Shown in pieces: positions 1 through 8,716 of a DNA stretch of 64,000 nt. The translations under genes were made by a program, and so were the position numbers. Within the stretch, counting starts at the first letter, position 1. Each line of letters begins with the position of its first letter. The stretch is from contig JANQNT010000017.1 in assembly GCA_028279445.1 (NCBI GenBank), forward strand, positions 17,317 to 81,316, given 5' to 3'. The notes beneath the pieces were generated by a model. It saw only the letters and a program-made list of their open reading frames with translations, did no database searches and was not told where the DNA came from. Origin of the DNA: Tepidamorphaceae bacterium. Lineage in GTDB: Bacteria; Pseudomonadota; Alphaproteobacteria; Rhizobiales; Tepidamorphaceae.

Positions 1-455
1 GTCAGGTGGAAATGCGCCCGCGCCCGGCGCATGGCGACCTCGGCGGCGGCCGTCCAGTCAGCCCAGCCGTCGCTGCGGCGCTTGCGGGCGAACGAACTCT
101 CGACGCACACGTAGGGAACCGCGAACCCTTGCGCCACCTGCGGGCCGATCAGGTCCGGCGCCTTGTAGTAGCCGTGATAGGTGAGCCAGATATCCGGCCG
201 CCAGCCAGGGCTACCCGACCAGCGCGCCAGGATATCGGCTGTCTCGTCGCTGGCGGCGCGCTTCAGTCCCGCCAGGGCATCGGTATCGGGCGTGCGGCGA
301 TAGGCCCGCAACGTCGACGCGACGACAACCTCGTGCCCGCCCATCTTGAGGGCAGCGATGATCTGGCGCGCCATAAGTCGGTCGCCGGAGGGAACCGGAT
401 CGTCGGGCGCCTTCAGCGGGGCATAGAACGCGATGCGCATCGGCGTGTCAGCCAT
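1..455 (-). CDS. Glycosyltransferase, N-terminal part (truncated by window edge)
   Basis: The reverse strand reads in frame from an ATG at 455 to the window edge without a stop. The N-terminus starts MADTPMRIAFYAPLKAPDD, followed by a segment in which a GDRLMAR motif precedes a helix and a GGHEVVVAS strand. This is the typical first Rossmann unit of GT-B (family 4-like) glycosyltransferases, which transfer sugars from nucleotide donors to cell-surface or other acceptors. Only about 151 residues are present; the catalytic C-terminal half lies outside. The start overlaps the stop of the FkbM methyltransferase gene by 8 bases (ATGGCTGA), so the two are probably translationally coupled in one operon. 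Substrate cannot be inferred. Confidence 0.75.
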   Translation of the reverse strand, partial: MADTPMRIAFYAPLKAPDDPVPSGDRLMARQIIAALKMGGHEVVVASTLRAYRRTPDTDALAGLKRAASDETADILARWSGSPGWRPDIWLTYHGYYKAPDLIGPQVAQGFAVPYVCVESSFARKRRSDGWADWTAAAEVAMRRARAHFHL

Positions 456-1185
456 CGACCTTGGTCGCACGCCGCATGACGCAATCCATCTCGATCATCC
501 GCAGGGTCTCCTTGTCCCGCTTGACCGGAAACAGGCCCGTCACGGCGAAGCCCGACTGCTCGTAGCGCGCGATCGCCTCGGCGAAGCGCGGCGTATCGGC
601 GTAGATCGACAGGAAGGCGACTTCCGCCTGCAGCCCGGCGATCATGTCCATGATGCCGGCCGCACCGGCGAAGACCTCCAGGTCGAACCCCTGGGTATCG
701 AGCTTCAGGAACAGCCTTGGCGCGTCCAGATCGGCCACCAGCGTCGGCAGGTCCGCATCGAGACGCACCACATCGACCGTCTCGGGCATGGCATCGCGAT
801 CCTGGCTCGGAAACCGACGTTTGCCGTAGTCGGTAAAACCCTTCAGCGACGACCAGCTCGTATCCGGGCTCATGCGCAAGGTGGCCGTGCCCGGCGCCGC
901 TCCAAGCGCAACCGGCCGCACGATCCAGTCGGGATCGTCGGCGGCTGTCTGCTCCAACGGCTCGCGCAAGGCCGACAGCGGTTCGTAGGAGACGATCCGG
1001 CCAGCGAAGCCGAGCGCGCGCAGGCGCTGTGCGTATTGCCCGGTATTGGCGCCCACATCGATGACGACATCAACGCCCAGATGCGGCAACAGCGCCTGCA
1101 GATGCGTCTCCAGCCGCACCTGCCTGTCGCGGCGCACCAGATCGTAACCGGCCTCGTGCGCAGCGCGTTTCAGGGTGTCATCCAT
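448..1185 (-). CDS. FkbM family methyltransferase
   Basis: This is a 245-residue SAM-dependent methyltransferase of the FkbM type. The SAM-binding motif I reads DVVIDVGANTGQYAQRL, followed by a second acidic strand (IVSYEPL) and the FkbM-typical LKLDTQGFDLEVF segment, where the Asp/Gln-Gly positions are characteristic. The reading frame is open further upstream (to 1296), but those residues look non-coding (Cys/Arg/Ser-rich), so the ATG at 1185 (MDDTLKRAAHEAGYD) is preferred. The gene overlaps the downstream glycosyltransferase start by 8 bases, which suggests sugar O-methylation during surface glycan synthesis. It is divergent from the SDR gene at 1302 across a 116-bp spacer. Confidence 0.85.
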   Translation of the reverse strand: MDDTLKRAAHEAGYDLVRRDRQVRLETHLQALLPHLGVDVVIDVGANTGQYAQRLRALGFAGRIVSYEPLSALREPLEQTAADDPDWIVRPVALGAAPGTATLRMSPDTSWSSLKGFTDYGKRRFPSQDRDAMPETVDVVRLDADLPTLVADLDAPRLFLKLDTQGFDLEVFAGAAGIMDMIAGLQAEVAFLSIYADTPRFAEAIARYEQSGFAVTGLFPVKRDKETLRMIEMDCVMRRATKVDG

Positions 1186-1301
1186 GCAACTGCTTGTGTC
1201 ACGCCTGTGGGCCGGCACACAAGCGTTAGCGGTCTGCCCTGTTCCCGCGAACGTATGACATCTGCGCGATTGCGTGCACCTGACCAAGAAGGCCAACGGG
1301 C

Positions 1302-2012
1302 ATGCCCCTCACCTCGTTTCCAGCCGACGGGCTGGCTGTCGTCATCGGCGCCACCGGCGGAATCGGCAGCGCGGTTCACGAACTGCTCGCCGCCGATCTC
1401 GCATTTGACCGCGTGCTGGCCCTCTCGCGCAGCAGCAATCCACCCCTCGACCTGCGCGATGAGGCGAGCATCGCAGCCGCGGCGGATGCAGCGCGTGCCG
1501 ACGGAGGCAACATACGCCTGGTTTTCGATGCGACCGGCTTCCTGCATGACGACGGGCACATGCCGGAAAAGGCCTTGAGCGCCATCGAGCCCGAAGCGCT
1601 GATGCACAATTTCGCTCTCAACGCCGTCGGTCCGGCGTTGCTGATGAAGCACTTCCTGCCGCTACTGCCGCGCACCGGCAAGAGCGTCTTTGCCACCATC
1701 TCGGCCAAAGTGGGCAGCATCGCCGACAATCAGCTTGGCGGCTGGTACGGCTACCGCGCCGCGAAGGCCGCGCAGAACCAGTTCCTGCGCACGGCCGCAA
1801 TCGAGCTCGCCCGCCGTAAACCAGAAGCGATCTGTGTGGCTCTGCATCCGGGGACTGTTGCGACCGCGCTGTCCGAACCGTTTTCGCGCAGCGGGAGCAA
1901 CATCCTGCGTCCGGGCGAATCCGCTGCGGCAATGCTCAATGTCCTGGATGGACTGACGGCGAACGATACCGGACAATTCCGCGCCTATTCGGGTCAGCAA
2001 CTGCCTTGGTAG
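1302..2012 (+). CDS. SDR family NAD(P)-dependent oxidoreductase (CsgA-like)
   Basis: This is a 236-residue short-chain dehydrogenase. The dinucleotide-binding motif is VVIGATGGIG near residues 14-23 and the catalytic Tyr-x3-Lys is seen in YGYRAAKAAQNQ near residue 147, with the preceding Ser in TISAKVGS. A long cofactor-loop deletion and the short overall length are like CsgA/sniffer-type SDRs. The HPGTVATAL segment is typical of the substrate-loop region. The substrate is not predictable. It stands alone, convergent with the carbonic anhydrase gene (30-bp gap). Confidence 0.85.
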   Translation: MPLTSFPADGLAVVIGATGGIGSAVHELLAADLAFDRVLALSRSSNPPLDLRDEASIAAAADAARADGGNIRLVFDATGFLHDDGHMPEKALSAIEPEALMHNFALNAVGPALLMKHFLPLLPRTGKSVFATISAKVGSIADNQLGGWYGYRAAKAAQNQFLRTAAIELARRKPEAICVALHPGTVATALSEPFSRSGSNILRPGESAAAMLNVLDGLTANDTGQFRAYSGQQLPW

Positions 2013-2042
2013 AGGGCTGTCGTCGCCAATTCGACGAGATAC

Positions 2043-2639
2043 TCAATTCGGATTGCTGACGCTGACCTCGAGATCGCGCAGCAGCCCATCTGCGATGCCG
2101 TAGATCCAGCCATGCAGGTTGAGCGTCTGGCCACGCGTCCAGGCATCCTGCACGATGGTCGTCTTGGCCACGTTGGCGACCTGCGCCTTGACGTTGGCCT
2201 CACACAGGGAATCGAGCTGCAAACGGCTGTCGCCATCGGGATCGATGGTGCCGAACTCGTTGCGGCAGACTTCACGCACCGGCTCCAGCCAGTGGTCGAT
2301 GACGCCGTGGCGCTCGTCGCGCAGCGCAGCCTGGATACCGCCACAGCCATAGTGGCCGCACACCACGATCTCGCTGACCCTCAACACATTCACCGCATAG
2401 GCCAGCACGGACAGGAAGTTGATGTCGGTGGGCATCGCCAGATTGGCCACATTGCGATGCACGAACAGTTCGCCGGGGTCGAGCCCGACGATCTCGTTGG
2501 CCGGCACGCGGCTGTCGGAACAGCCGATCCACAGGAAGCGCGGTTCCTGCTGGCGCGACAGACGGGCAAAGAAATCCGGGTCCTGCCCGAGCTTGCGGGC
2601 GGCCCATTCCCGATTGTTCTTCAGAAGCCCTTGCGGCAT
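2043..2639 (-). CDS. Beta-class carbonic anhydrase
   Basis: This 198-residue protein interconverts CO2 and bicarbonate with a zinc site. The zinc ligands are visible as CSDSR (Cys and the Asp/Arg dyad, near residues 40-44) and HYGC (near residues 97-100), both diagnostic of beta carbonic anhydrases. It is 198 residues long, near the family's usual length of about 200-220. There is no signal peptide, so it acts in the cytoplasm. It lies next to the serine-cycle block, where bicarbonate would feed PEP carboxylase; that link is an inference from position only. Confidence 0.93.
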   Translation of the reverse strand: MPQGLLKNNREWAARKLGQDPDFFARLSRQQEPRFLWIGCSDSRVPANEIVGLDPGELFVHRNVANLAMPTDINFLSVLAYAVNVLRVSEIVVCGHYGCGGIQAALRDERHGVIDHWLEPVREVCRNEFGTIDPDGDSRLQLDSLCEANVKAQVANVAKTTIVQDAWTRGQTLNLHGWIYGIADGLLRDLEVSVSNPN

Positions 2640-2726
2640 GGACGCAAGCCTGCAGGAAGGTCACAGAGCCGAGGAGACTAGCTTCCCCGGCGCGTCACGG
2701 CAAACCGTCCGCACCCGCCGCGACGG

Positions 2727-4139
2727 TCAACTTTCGTAGCGGGTCGCGCCGCGGCGGTGTTCGTCCACCGGTTGCGACAGGATCGCCGCCTGATGGGCGC
2801 GCTGGTCGCAATTGCCGCGCGGACAGATGCGGCAGTTGATGCCGATCGGTGTCATCCGCGCGTCCTTCGGCGCGTAGCCTTCCGCGTAGCCGATTTCGGA
2901 AACGTGCTCGACAGGACACCCCACGGCGACGGCCAGGCGCACATCCTGATTGTGACGCGCGAAGGTCGGGCGGTCGACGGTGCGCGAGAACACGAAATAC
3001 TGGCTGGCGTCGGGCATCTCGACGAACTGCGTCACGATGCGGCCCGGCGTGCGGAACGAGGTATGCACGTCGAGGCGCGGACAGGCGCCGCCATGCTCGG
3101 CGAGATGAAATCCGGTCGAGTTGAACCGCTTGGTGACATTGCCCGCCTTGTCGATGCGCAGGAAGAAGAACGGAACGCCTTGCGCACCCTCGCGCTGCAG
3201 CGTGGTGACGCGGTGGCTTGCCTGCTCGAAGCTGACCCCGAAGCGGGTGGCCAGGTGGTCGATGTCGTATTTGGAGCGCTTCGCCTCGCCCAGGAATTGC
3301 TTGTAGGGCATCAACACGGCGGCGGCGAAGTAATTGGCGAGTTCGATACGACAGCGCGCCTGGCCACGTGGATCGCCGATGCCGGAACGCGCCAGCATGT
3401 CGTCGAACAGCGGACGCTGTTCGAGCAGGCCCGCGACATGGGCCAACTGGAACACCCGATTGGGGTGATCGAGCGCCTCCGACAGCAGGATTTCGCGCCG
3501 GTCCTCGTCATAACGGCGCAAGGTATAGGGCAACTCGGTGGCCGGCACGACCTGCACGGAAATCCCCAACCCGCCGTGCAGGCGCCGCTTCAGCAGCGAG
3601 TAGATCTCGTCGGTATCGATCTTGCGCCCGGACCAGAATGCCTCGGCAGCCGTCTCGAGTTGGTTGAAGTAGTTGCGGTTGCTGCGGAAATAGTTGTGCA
3701 CCGCCGATTCCGGCGACGCCGCGACAACCGGGCCGCGTTCGCCCGGCACGGCACCCGGAAGGCTCAATAGCTGGTCGGTGGCCGCCTGATAGGCCCGATG
3801 CAACCGCAGGAAGGCGGTGGCGAGATCAGGACTGTGCACCTGGGCGGCGCGCAACTGCGCCTGGTCGGGCCGGTCGGCTTCGAACAACGGGTCCTGGATC
3901 ACCGCGCGCAAGTCCGACAACAGCGTCGATCCCTTGCCCTCGGAAATCTCGCGCCAATCGACGCCATAGACCTCGAACAACCGCAGCAGCACCGAAACCG
4001 ACACGCTGCGCTCGTTGTTCTCCAGCAGGTTGACGTAAGACGTACTGATCCCAAGCGCGCTGGCCATTTCGGCTTGCGTCTGGGCGTTGTCCAACCGCAA
4101 TCGCCGCAGATGGGGTCCGATGAAGATCTTCTTCTGCAT
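2727..4139 (-). CDS. ScfR/RamB-like XRE-family transcriptional regulator
   Basis: This is a 470-residue regulator. Residues 8-60 form an XRE helix-turn-helix (QTQAEMASALGIS then SYVNLLENNERS). The middle corresponds to the IrrE/ImmA-type domain, but its HExxH-like position is degenerate (QLAHVAGLLE), as usual in this family. The C-terminus has the family's cysteine motif NCRICPRGNC. Relatives such as RamB and PccR control short-chain acyl-CoA, glyoxylate or propionyl-CoA metabolism and probably sense acyl-CoAs. It is divergent from the serine-cycle genes across a 176-bp AT-rich spacer that carries repeated TTTTACA motifs, so it probably controls both itself and sgaA-mcl-mtkAB. Confidence 0.85.
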   Translation of the reverse strand: MQKKIFIGPHLRRLRLDNAQTQAEMASALGISTSYVNLLENNERSVSVSVLLRLFEVYGVDWREISEGKGSTLLSDLRAVIQDPLFEADRPDQAQLRAAQVHSPDLATAFLRLHRAYQAATDQLLSLPGAVPGERGPVVAASPESAVHNYFRSNRNYFNQLETAAEAFWSGRKIDTDEIYSLLKRRLHGGLGISVQVVPATELPYTLRRYDEDRREILLSEALDHPNRVFQLAHVAGLLEQRPLFDDMLARSGIGDPRGQARCRIELANYFAAAVLMPYKQFLGEAKRSKYDIDHLATRFGVSFEQASHRVTTLQREGAQGVPFFFLRIDKAGNVTKRFNSTGFHLAEHGGACPRLDVHTSFRTPGRIVTQFVEMPDASQYFVFSRTVDRPTFARHNQDVRLAVAVGCPVEHVSEIGYAEGYAPKDARMTPIGINCRICPRGNCDQRAHQAAILSQPVDEHRRGATRYES

Positions 4140-4163
4140 GGCGCCGGCCCATAAATTGTCTGA

Positions 4164-4233
4164 TTTTACATTTTCACATTTTCTTGGATTTGTAAAAAAT
4201 CGCGTTCACAGCCCGACCCGGATTCGTTTTACA
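4164..4233. promoter_or_regulatory. Candidate operator: TTTTACA repeats in divergent promoter
   Basis: The spacer between the ScfR-like regulator and sgaA is strikingly AT-rich for this genome. It holds TTTTACA at 4164-4170, its reverse complement TGTAAAA at 4191-4197 (an inverted pair) and a third TTTTACA at 4227-4233. I infer binding sites for the adjacent regulator; family members such as PccR bind A/T-rich inverted repeats. Confidence 0.45.
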
Positions 4234-4315
4234 CCCCCCGGACCCACTGGTACTTTCGTCGCATAAGAGATGTCGCGCGGGCTGGAAAAGCCTGCCGTTA
4301 CAAGAGGAAACGACC

Positions 4316-5512
4316 ATGCGCACAGGCTTCAACCACCTGTTCATTCCCGGCCCCACCAACATCCCCGAGCCGGTGCGCCAGGCCATGAACGTGCCCATGC
4401 AGGACATGCGCGCGCCCGACTTCGGCGATCTGACGCTGAACCTGTTCACCGATCTGAAGAAGATTTTCCGCACCCGCAGCGGCACCGTCTTCATGTTTCC
4501 AGGCTCCGGCACCGGCGCCTGGGAAGCCGCCATCACCAACACGCTGAACCCCGGCGACAAGGTCCTGATGTCGCGCTTCGGGCAGTTCTCCCATCTGTGG
4601 GTCGAGATGGCCGAACGCCTGGGGCTGGACGTCGACGTGATCGATGTCGAATGGGGCGCGGGCGTGCCGGTCGAGGACTATGCCCGCCGGCTCGCCGACG
4701 ACAGGGACGGCAAGATCAAGGCCGTCTTCGCCACCCACAACGAGACGGCGACCGGCGTCACCTCCGACGTGCCAGGGGTGCGCAAGGCGCTCGACGCGGT
4801 GAACCACGACGCGCTGCTGTTCGTCGATGGCGTCTCCTCGATCGCCTCGATCGACTTCGACATGGACGGCTGGGGCGTCGACCTTGCCGTCACCGGCAGC
4901 CAGAAGGGCCTCATGCTGCCGGCCGGCCTCGGCATCCTCGCGGTCAGCGAGAAGGCCATGGAGGCTTCCAGGACCTCGACCATGCGGCGGGCCTATTTCG
5001 AGTTCGCCGACATGGTGAAGATGAACGCCACCGGCTACTTCCCCTACACGCCGCCCACGCAGCTCTTCCTGGGCCTGCGCCGCTCGCTCGACCTGATCCT
5101 GGAAGAAGGTCTCGACAACGTCATCACCCGCCATCACCGCCTTGCCGAAGGCGTGCGCCGCGGCATCGATGCCTGGGGCCTGCCGCTGGTCGCCGTGGAT
5201 CCCTCGTTCCATTCCGACACGGTGTCGGCCATCCGCGTGCCCGAAAGCGTGGACGCGCGCGAGGTCATCCGCATCGGTTACGAGCACTACAACATCTCGT
5301 TCGGCACCGGCCTCGCCGAGCTGGCCGGCAAGGTGTTCCGCATCGGCCATCTGGGCGATCTCAACGAGGGCATGTGCCTGACCGCACTGTCGCTCGCCGA
5401 ACTCTCGCTGGCCGCGGCGGGCGGGCGTGTCGAGTTCGGCTCCGGCGTCGCGGCCGCGCAGAAGTGGTACGCCGACGCCGCCTCCGCGGCCATCGGCGTT
5501 GCGGCGGAGTGA
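4316..5512 (+). CDS. sgaA: Serine-glyoxylate aminotransferase
   Basis: This 398-residue class V PLP-dependent aminotransferase transfers the amino group of serine to glyoxylate, giving hydroxypyruvate and glycine, a central serine-cycle reaction. The N-terminus HLFIPGPTNIPEPV and the substrate loop FPGSGTGAWE are typical, and the PLP lysine is Lys197 in GSQKGLMLPAG. The length matches the methylotroph enzymes. The start is supported by an AAGAGGAAAC ribosome-binding region. The gene is first in a same-strand run sga-mcl-mtkA-mtkB, the order of serine-cycle clusters, and is read away from the regulator. Confidence 0.93.
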   Translation: MRTGFNHLFIPGPTNIPEPVRQAMNVPMQDMRAPDFGDLTLNLFTDLKKIFRTRSGTVFMFPGSGTGAWEAAITNTLNPGDKVLMSRFGQFSHLWVEMAERLGLDVDVIDVEWGAGVPVEDYARRLADDRDGKIKAVFATHNETATGVTSDVPGVRKALDAVNHDALLFVDGVSSIASIDFDMDGWGVDLAVTGSQKGLMLPAGLGILAVSEKAMEASRTSTMRRAYFEFADMVKMNATGYFPYTPPTQLFLGLRRSLDLILEEGLDNVITRHHRLAEGVRRGIDAWGLPLVAVDPSFHSDTVSAIRVPESVDAREVIRIGYEHYNISFGTGLAELAGKVFRIGHLGDLNEGMCLTALSLAELSLAAAGGRVEFGSGVAAAQKWYADAASAAIGVAAE

Positions 5513-5537
5513 CATCGTAATTCAGGACCGCGCACCG

Positions 5538-5579
5538 GGCCAGTTGAATGCGGCCAATTGAACAGGGCCAACTGACATG
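5538..5579 (+). repeat. Three tandem 14-bp repeats abutting the mcl start codon
   Basis: Units start at 5538, 5552 and 5566 and share GGCCA(A/G)(T/C)TGAA or close variants. The third unit ends in the ATG of mcl. No strong Shine-Dalgarno is visible; the best candidate is AGGG at 5564-5567. Confidence 0.7.
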
Positions 5580-6518
5580 AGCCACACGTTAAACCCGCTG
5601 CGTCGGCAACGTCTGCAGCGCTCCGAGCTTGCCGTGCCGGCGTCCAACCCGACGATGATCGAGAAGGCCGCCGAAAGCGACGCCGACTACGTCTTCCTCG
5701 ACCTGGAAGATGCGGTCGCGCCGCCGGAGAAGGAAGGTGCGCGCAAGAACGCGGTCGCCGCGCTCAACGACATCGACTGGGCCGCCAAGGGCAAGACGGT
5801 CTCGGTGCGCATCAACGGGCTCGACACCCATTACATGTACCGCGATGTCGTCGACGTCATGGAACAGGCCGGCGACCGCGTCCACACACTGCTGGTTCCC
5901 AAGGTGGGCGTGCCGGCCGACCTCTACATGGTCGAGGCGATGGTCAACCAGATCGATCAGGGCCGCGGGCTTGAGACCCGCGTCGGCCTGGAAGCGTTGA
6001 TCGAAACCGCGCTCGGCATGGCCAACGTGGAGCCGATCGCGCAGTTCGGCGGCCGTCTCGAGGCGCTGCATTTCGGCGTCGCCGACTTCGCCGCCTCGAT
6101 GCACGCGCGCACCGTCAATATCGGCGGCCTCAACCCGGATTATCCAGGCGACCAGTGGCACGCGGCCATCGCCCGCATGGTCACCGCCTGCCGCGCCTAC
6201 GGCCTGCGCGCCATCGACGGACCGTTCGGCGATTTCTCCGATCCCGACGGCTACAAGGATGGCGCACGCCGCGCCGCGGCACTGGGCTGCGAGGGCAAGT
6301 GGGCCATCCACCCCAGCCAGGTGGCGCTCGCCAACGAGGTGTTCTCGCCGCCGGAAGCCGAGGTCACCAAGGCGCGGCATATCATCGAGGAACTGCGCAA
6401 GGCGGAGGCGGAAGGACGCGGCGCCGCATCTCTGGACGGCAAGATGATCGACGCGGCATCCGAACGCATGGCGGACAACGTCATCGCCGTGGCCGACGCA
6501 ATCGCCGCCAAGGGCTGA
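5577..6518 (+). CDS. mcl: L-malyl-CoA lyase (HpcH/HpaI aldolase, CitE family)
   Basis: This is a 313-residue CitE-superfamily lyase that splits malyl-CoA to acetyl-CoA and glyoxylate (and possibly beta-methylmalyl-CoA). Visible motifs are the N-terminal [17 protein letters not shown], the metal and CoA region [13 protein letters not shown], the RINGLDT strand, the central [12 protein letters not shown] with the catalytic-site Glu, and [10 protein letters not shown] near the C-terminus. The length is close to methylotroph MclA. Position between sga and mtkA supports a serine-cycle role, regenerating glyoxylate for SgaA. It starts 64 bases after sga, next to tandem 14-bp repeats. Confidence 0.93.
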   Translation: MSHTLNPLRRQRLQRSELAVPASNPTMIEKAAESDADYVFLDLEDAVAPPEKEGARKNAVAALNDIDWAAKGKTVSVRINGLDTHYMYRDVVDVMEQAGDRVHTLLVPKVGVPADLYMVEAMVNQIDQGRGLETRVGLEALIETALGMANVEPIAQFGGRLEALHFGVADFAASMHARTVNIGGLNPDYPGDQWHAAIARMVTACRAYGLRAIDGPFGDFSDPDGYKDGARRAAALGCEGKWAIHPSQVALANEVFSPPEAEVTKARHIIEELRKAEAEGRGAASLDGKMIDAASERMADNVIAVADAIAAKG

Positions 6519-6558
6519 GCGGCCACACGCTGCCGGACCGACAACGAGGGAGGAAACC

Positions 6559-7731
6559 ATGGATATCCATGAGTATCAGGCCAAGGAAATCCTGGCCAGG
6601 TTCGGCGTGCCGGTGCCGCGCGGCGGTCTGGCCTATTCGCCCGAACAGGCCGGCTATCACGCCCGTGAGCTCGGCGGCGATGCCTGGGTCGTCAAGGCGC
6701 AGGTGCACTCTGGCGGACGTGGCGAGGCCGGCGGTGTCAAGCTGTGCCGCAGCGAGGAAGAGGTGCGCGAGTTCGCCGCCACGCTGTTCGGCCACAAGCT
6801 GGTCACCAAGCAGACCGATGCCAATGGCAAGGACATCTTCCGCGTCTGGGTGGAAGCAGCCTCGGATATCGAGCAGGAGCTCTATCTGGGCCTCGTTCTC
6901 GACCGCAAGAGCGAGCGCATCATGATCGTCGCCTCCGGCCACGGCGGGATGGAGATCGAGGATCTGGCGCACGAAGACCCCGACAGCCTGCGCCGCATGG
7001 TCGTCGATCCGGCCGTCGGCCTGGCGGAATACCAGTCGCGCGAACTGGCCTTCTCGCTTGGCCTTCGCGGCGGAGAGATCGCCCAGATGGTCAACACGGT
7101 GCGCGCCTGCTACCGCGCCTATCGCGACCTCGACGCGATGATGGTGGAGATCAACCCGCTGGTCATCACCAAGTCCGGCGATCTGGTGGCGCTCGACGCC
7201 AAGATGAGCTTCGACACCAACGCGCTGTTCCGCCGCCCGCAAATCCTGGAGCTGCGCGACCGCAGCCAGGAAGACCCGCGCGAGAGCAACGCCGAGGATC
7301 ACGGCCTCGCCTATGTCGGCCTCGACGGCGACATCGGCTGCATCATCAACGGCGCCGGCCTCGCCATGGCGACCATGGACATGATCAAGCTGGCCGGCGG
7401 CGAGCCCGCGAACTTCCTCGACATCGGCGGCGGCGCCAGCCCCGAACGCGTCGCGCAAGCCTTCCGCACGGTCCTGACCGACGCCAACGTCCAGGTCATC
7501 CTCGTCAACATCTTCGCCGGCATCAATCGCTGCGACTGGGTCGCAGAGGGTGTCGTGCAGGCCTACAAGTCGGAAGGCCTCACCCTGCCCGTCGTGGTCC
7601 GCCTCGCCGGCACCAATGTCGCGGAGGGCCGCAAGATCCTCGAACAGTCGGGCCTGCCGCTGATCACCGCCGACACGCTTGCCGAGGCCGCCGAAAAGGC
7701 GGTGGAAGCGCGCGCCAGGCAGGCCGCGTAA
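6559..7731 (+). CDS. mtkA: Malate-CoA ligase beta subunit (malate thiokinase)
   Basis: This 390-residue protein is homologous to succinyl-CoA synthetase beta. It opens with [20 protein letters not shown] (ATP-grasp start) and has [19 protein letters not shown] nucleotide binding, MMVEINPLV metal binding and a C-terminal [14 protein letters not shown] / [16 protein letters not shown]oA-ligase domain. MtkA and MtkB activate malate with CoA and ATP to give malyl-CoA, the substrate of the adjacent malyl-CoA lyase. The genomic context makes malate thiokinase more likely than a TCA-cycle SucC. The AGGGAGGA-type ribosome-binding site is good. Confidence 0.9.
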   Translation: MDIHEYQAKEILARFGVPVPRGGLAYSPEQAGYHARELGGDAWVVKAQVHSGGRGEAGGVKLCRSEEEVREFAATLFGHKLVTKQTDANGKDIFRVWVEAASDIEQELYLGLVLDRKSERIMIVASGHGGMEIEDLAHEDPDSLRRMVVDPAVGLAEYQSRELAFSLGLRGGEIAQMVNTVRACYRAYRDLDAMMVEINPLVITKSGDLVALDAKMSFDTNALFRRPQILELRDRSQEDPRESNAEDHGLAYVGLDGDIGCIINGAGLAMATMDMIKLAGGEPANFLDIGGGASPERVAQAFRTVLTDANVQVILVNIFAGINRCDWVAEGVVQAYKSEGLTLPVVVRLAGTNVAEGRKILEQSGLPLITADTLAEAAEKAVEARARQAA

Positions 7732-7745
7732 GGGAGGACAAAGCA

Positions 7746-8666
7746 ATGGCCATCCTCATCGACGAGACCACCCCCGTTATCGTCCAGGGCATGTCGGGCC
7801 GCATCGGCCAGTTCCATGCCGAAGACATGATCAAGCACGGCACCAACGTGGTTGGCGGCGTGACGCCCAACAAGGGCGGCGAAACGCTGCTCGACCGGCC
7901 GCTGTTCAACACCGTGCGCGAGGCCGTCGACGACACCGGCGCGGAAGCCAGCCTGCTGTTCGTGCCGCCGCCGTTTGCCGCCGATGCGATGCTGGAGGCT
8001 GCGGACGCCGGCATCCGCACCGCTGTGTGCGTCACCGACGGCATCCCGGCCCAGGACATGATGCGGGTGAAGCGCTTCCTGCGGCGCTACCCCCGCGAAC
8101 GCAAGATGCGCCTGATCGGCCCCAACTGCGCCGGTGTCATCTCGCCGGGCAAGGCGTTTCTGGGCATCATGCCACCACACATCTATGAAGCCGGCCGCGT
8201 CGGCATCGTCGGGCGCTCCGGTACGCTGGGTTACGAGGCGGCGAGCCAGATGCAAGCGCTCGGTATCGGCGTCTCCACCAGCGTCGGCATCGGCGGCGAC
8301 CCGATCAACGGCTCCTCGTTCCGCGACATCCTGGAGCTGTTCGAGGCCGACACCGAAACCGATGCGGTGATGATGATCGGCGAGATCGGCGGACCGCAGG
8401 AAGCCGAAGCCGCCGAATACGTCCGCGATCACATGACCAAGCCCGTGATCGCCTACGTCGCCGGCCTGTCGGCGCCCAAGGGCCGCAAGATGGGCCATGC
8501 TGGCGCCATCATCTCCGCCTTCGGCGAGAGCGCCCAGGAGAAGGTGGAAATCCTCTCGGCGGCCGGCATCACGGTCGCGCCGAACCCATCGGCCATGGGC
8601 GAGACGGTGGCGCGGGTCCTCACCGAGCAGCAGGACGCCTCCGCGCAGCGCGCGGCAAACGGCTGA
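7746..8666 (+). CDS. mtkB: Malate-CoA ligase alpha subunit (malate thiokinase)
   Basis: This 306-residue partner of MtkA is homologous to succinyl-CoA synthetase alpha. The N-terminal CoA-binding Rossmann motif is VIVQGMSGRIGQFHAEDM, with GGVTPNKGG next. The phosphohistidine is in MGHAGAIIS near residue 250, and the FEADTETDAVMMIGEIGG segment contacts the beta subunit. The ATG at 7746, just after AGGGAGGACA, gives the correct N-terminus; the frame is open further upstream inside mtkA. It ends the serine-cycle block; no glyA, glycerate kinase or PEP carboxylase gene follows here. Confidence 0.9.
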   Translation: MAILIDETTPVIVQGMSGRIGQFHAEDMIKHGTNVVGGVTPNKGGETLLDRPLFNTVREAVDDTGAEASLLFVPPPFAADAMLEAADAGIRTAVCVTDGIPAQDMMRVKRFLRRYPRERKMRLIGPNCAGVISPGKAFLGIMPPHIYEAGRVGIVGRSGTLGYEAASQMQALGIGVSTSVGIGGDPINGSSFRDILELFEADTETDAVMMIGEIGGPQEAEAAEYVRDHMTKPVIAYVAGLSAPKGRKMGHAGAIISAFGESAQEKVEILSAAGITVAPNPSAMGETVARVLTEQQDASAQRAANG

Positions 8667-8716
8667 TCGGCGGCTGACCGGGCGGCGCCGGCCGCGCCTG
8701 GCTTGGGTCGGGAACC

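Noticed and set aside
5538..5579. CRISPR-like array
   Set aside because: Only three 14-bp units without spacers; it is a short tandem repeat. No CRISPR array or cas gene is present in the window.
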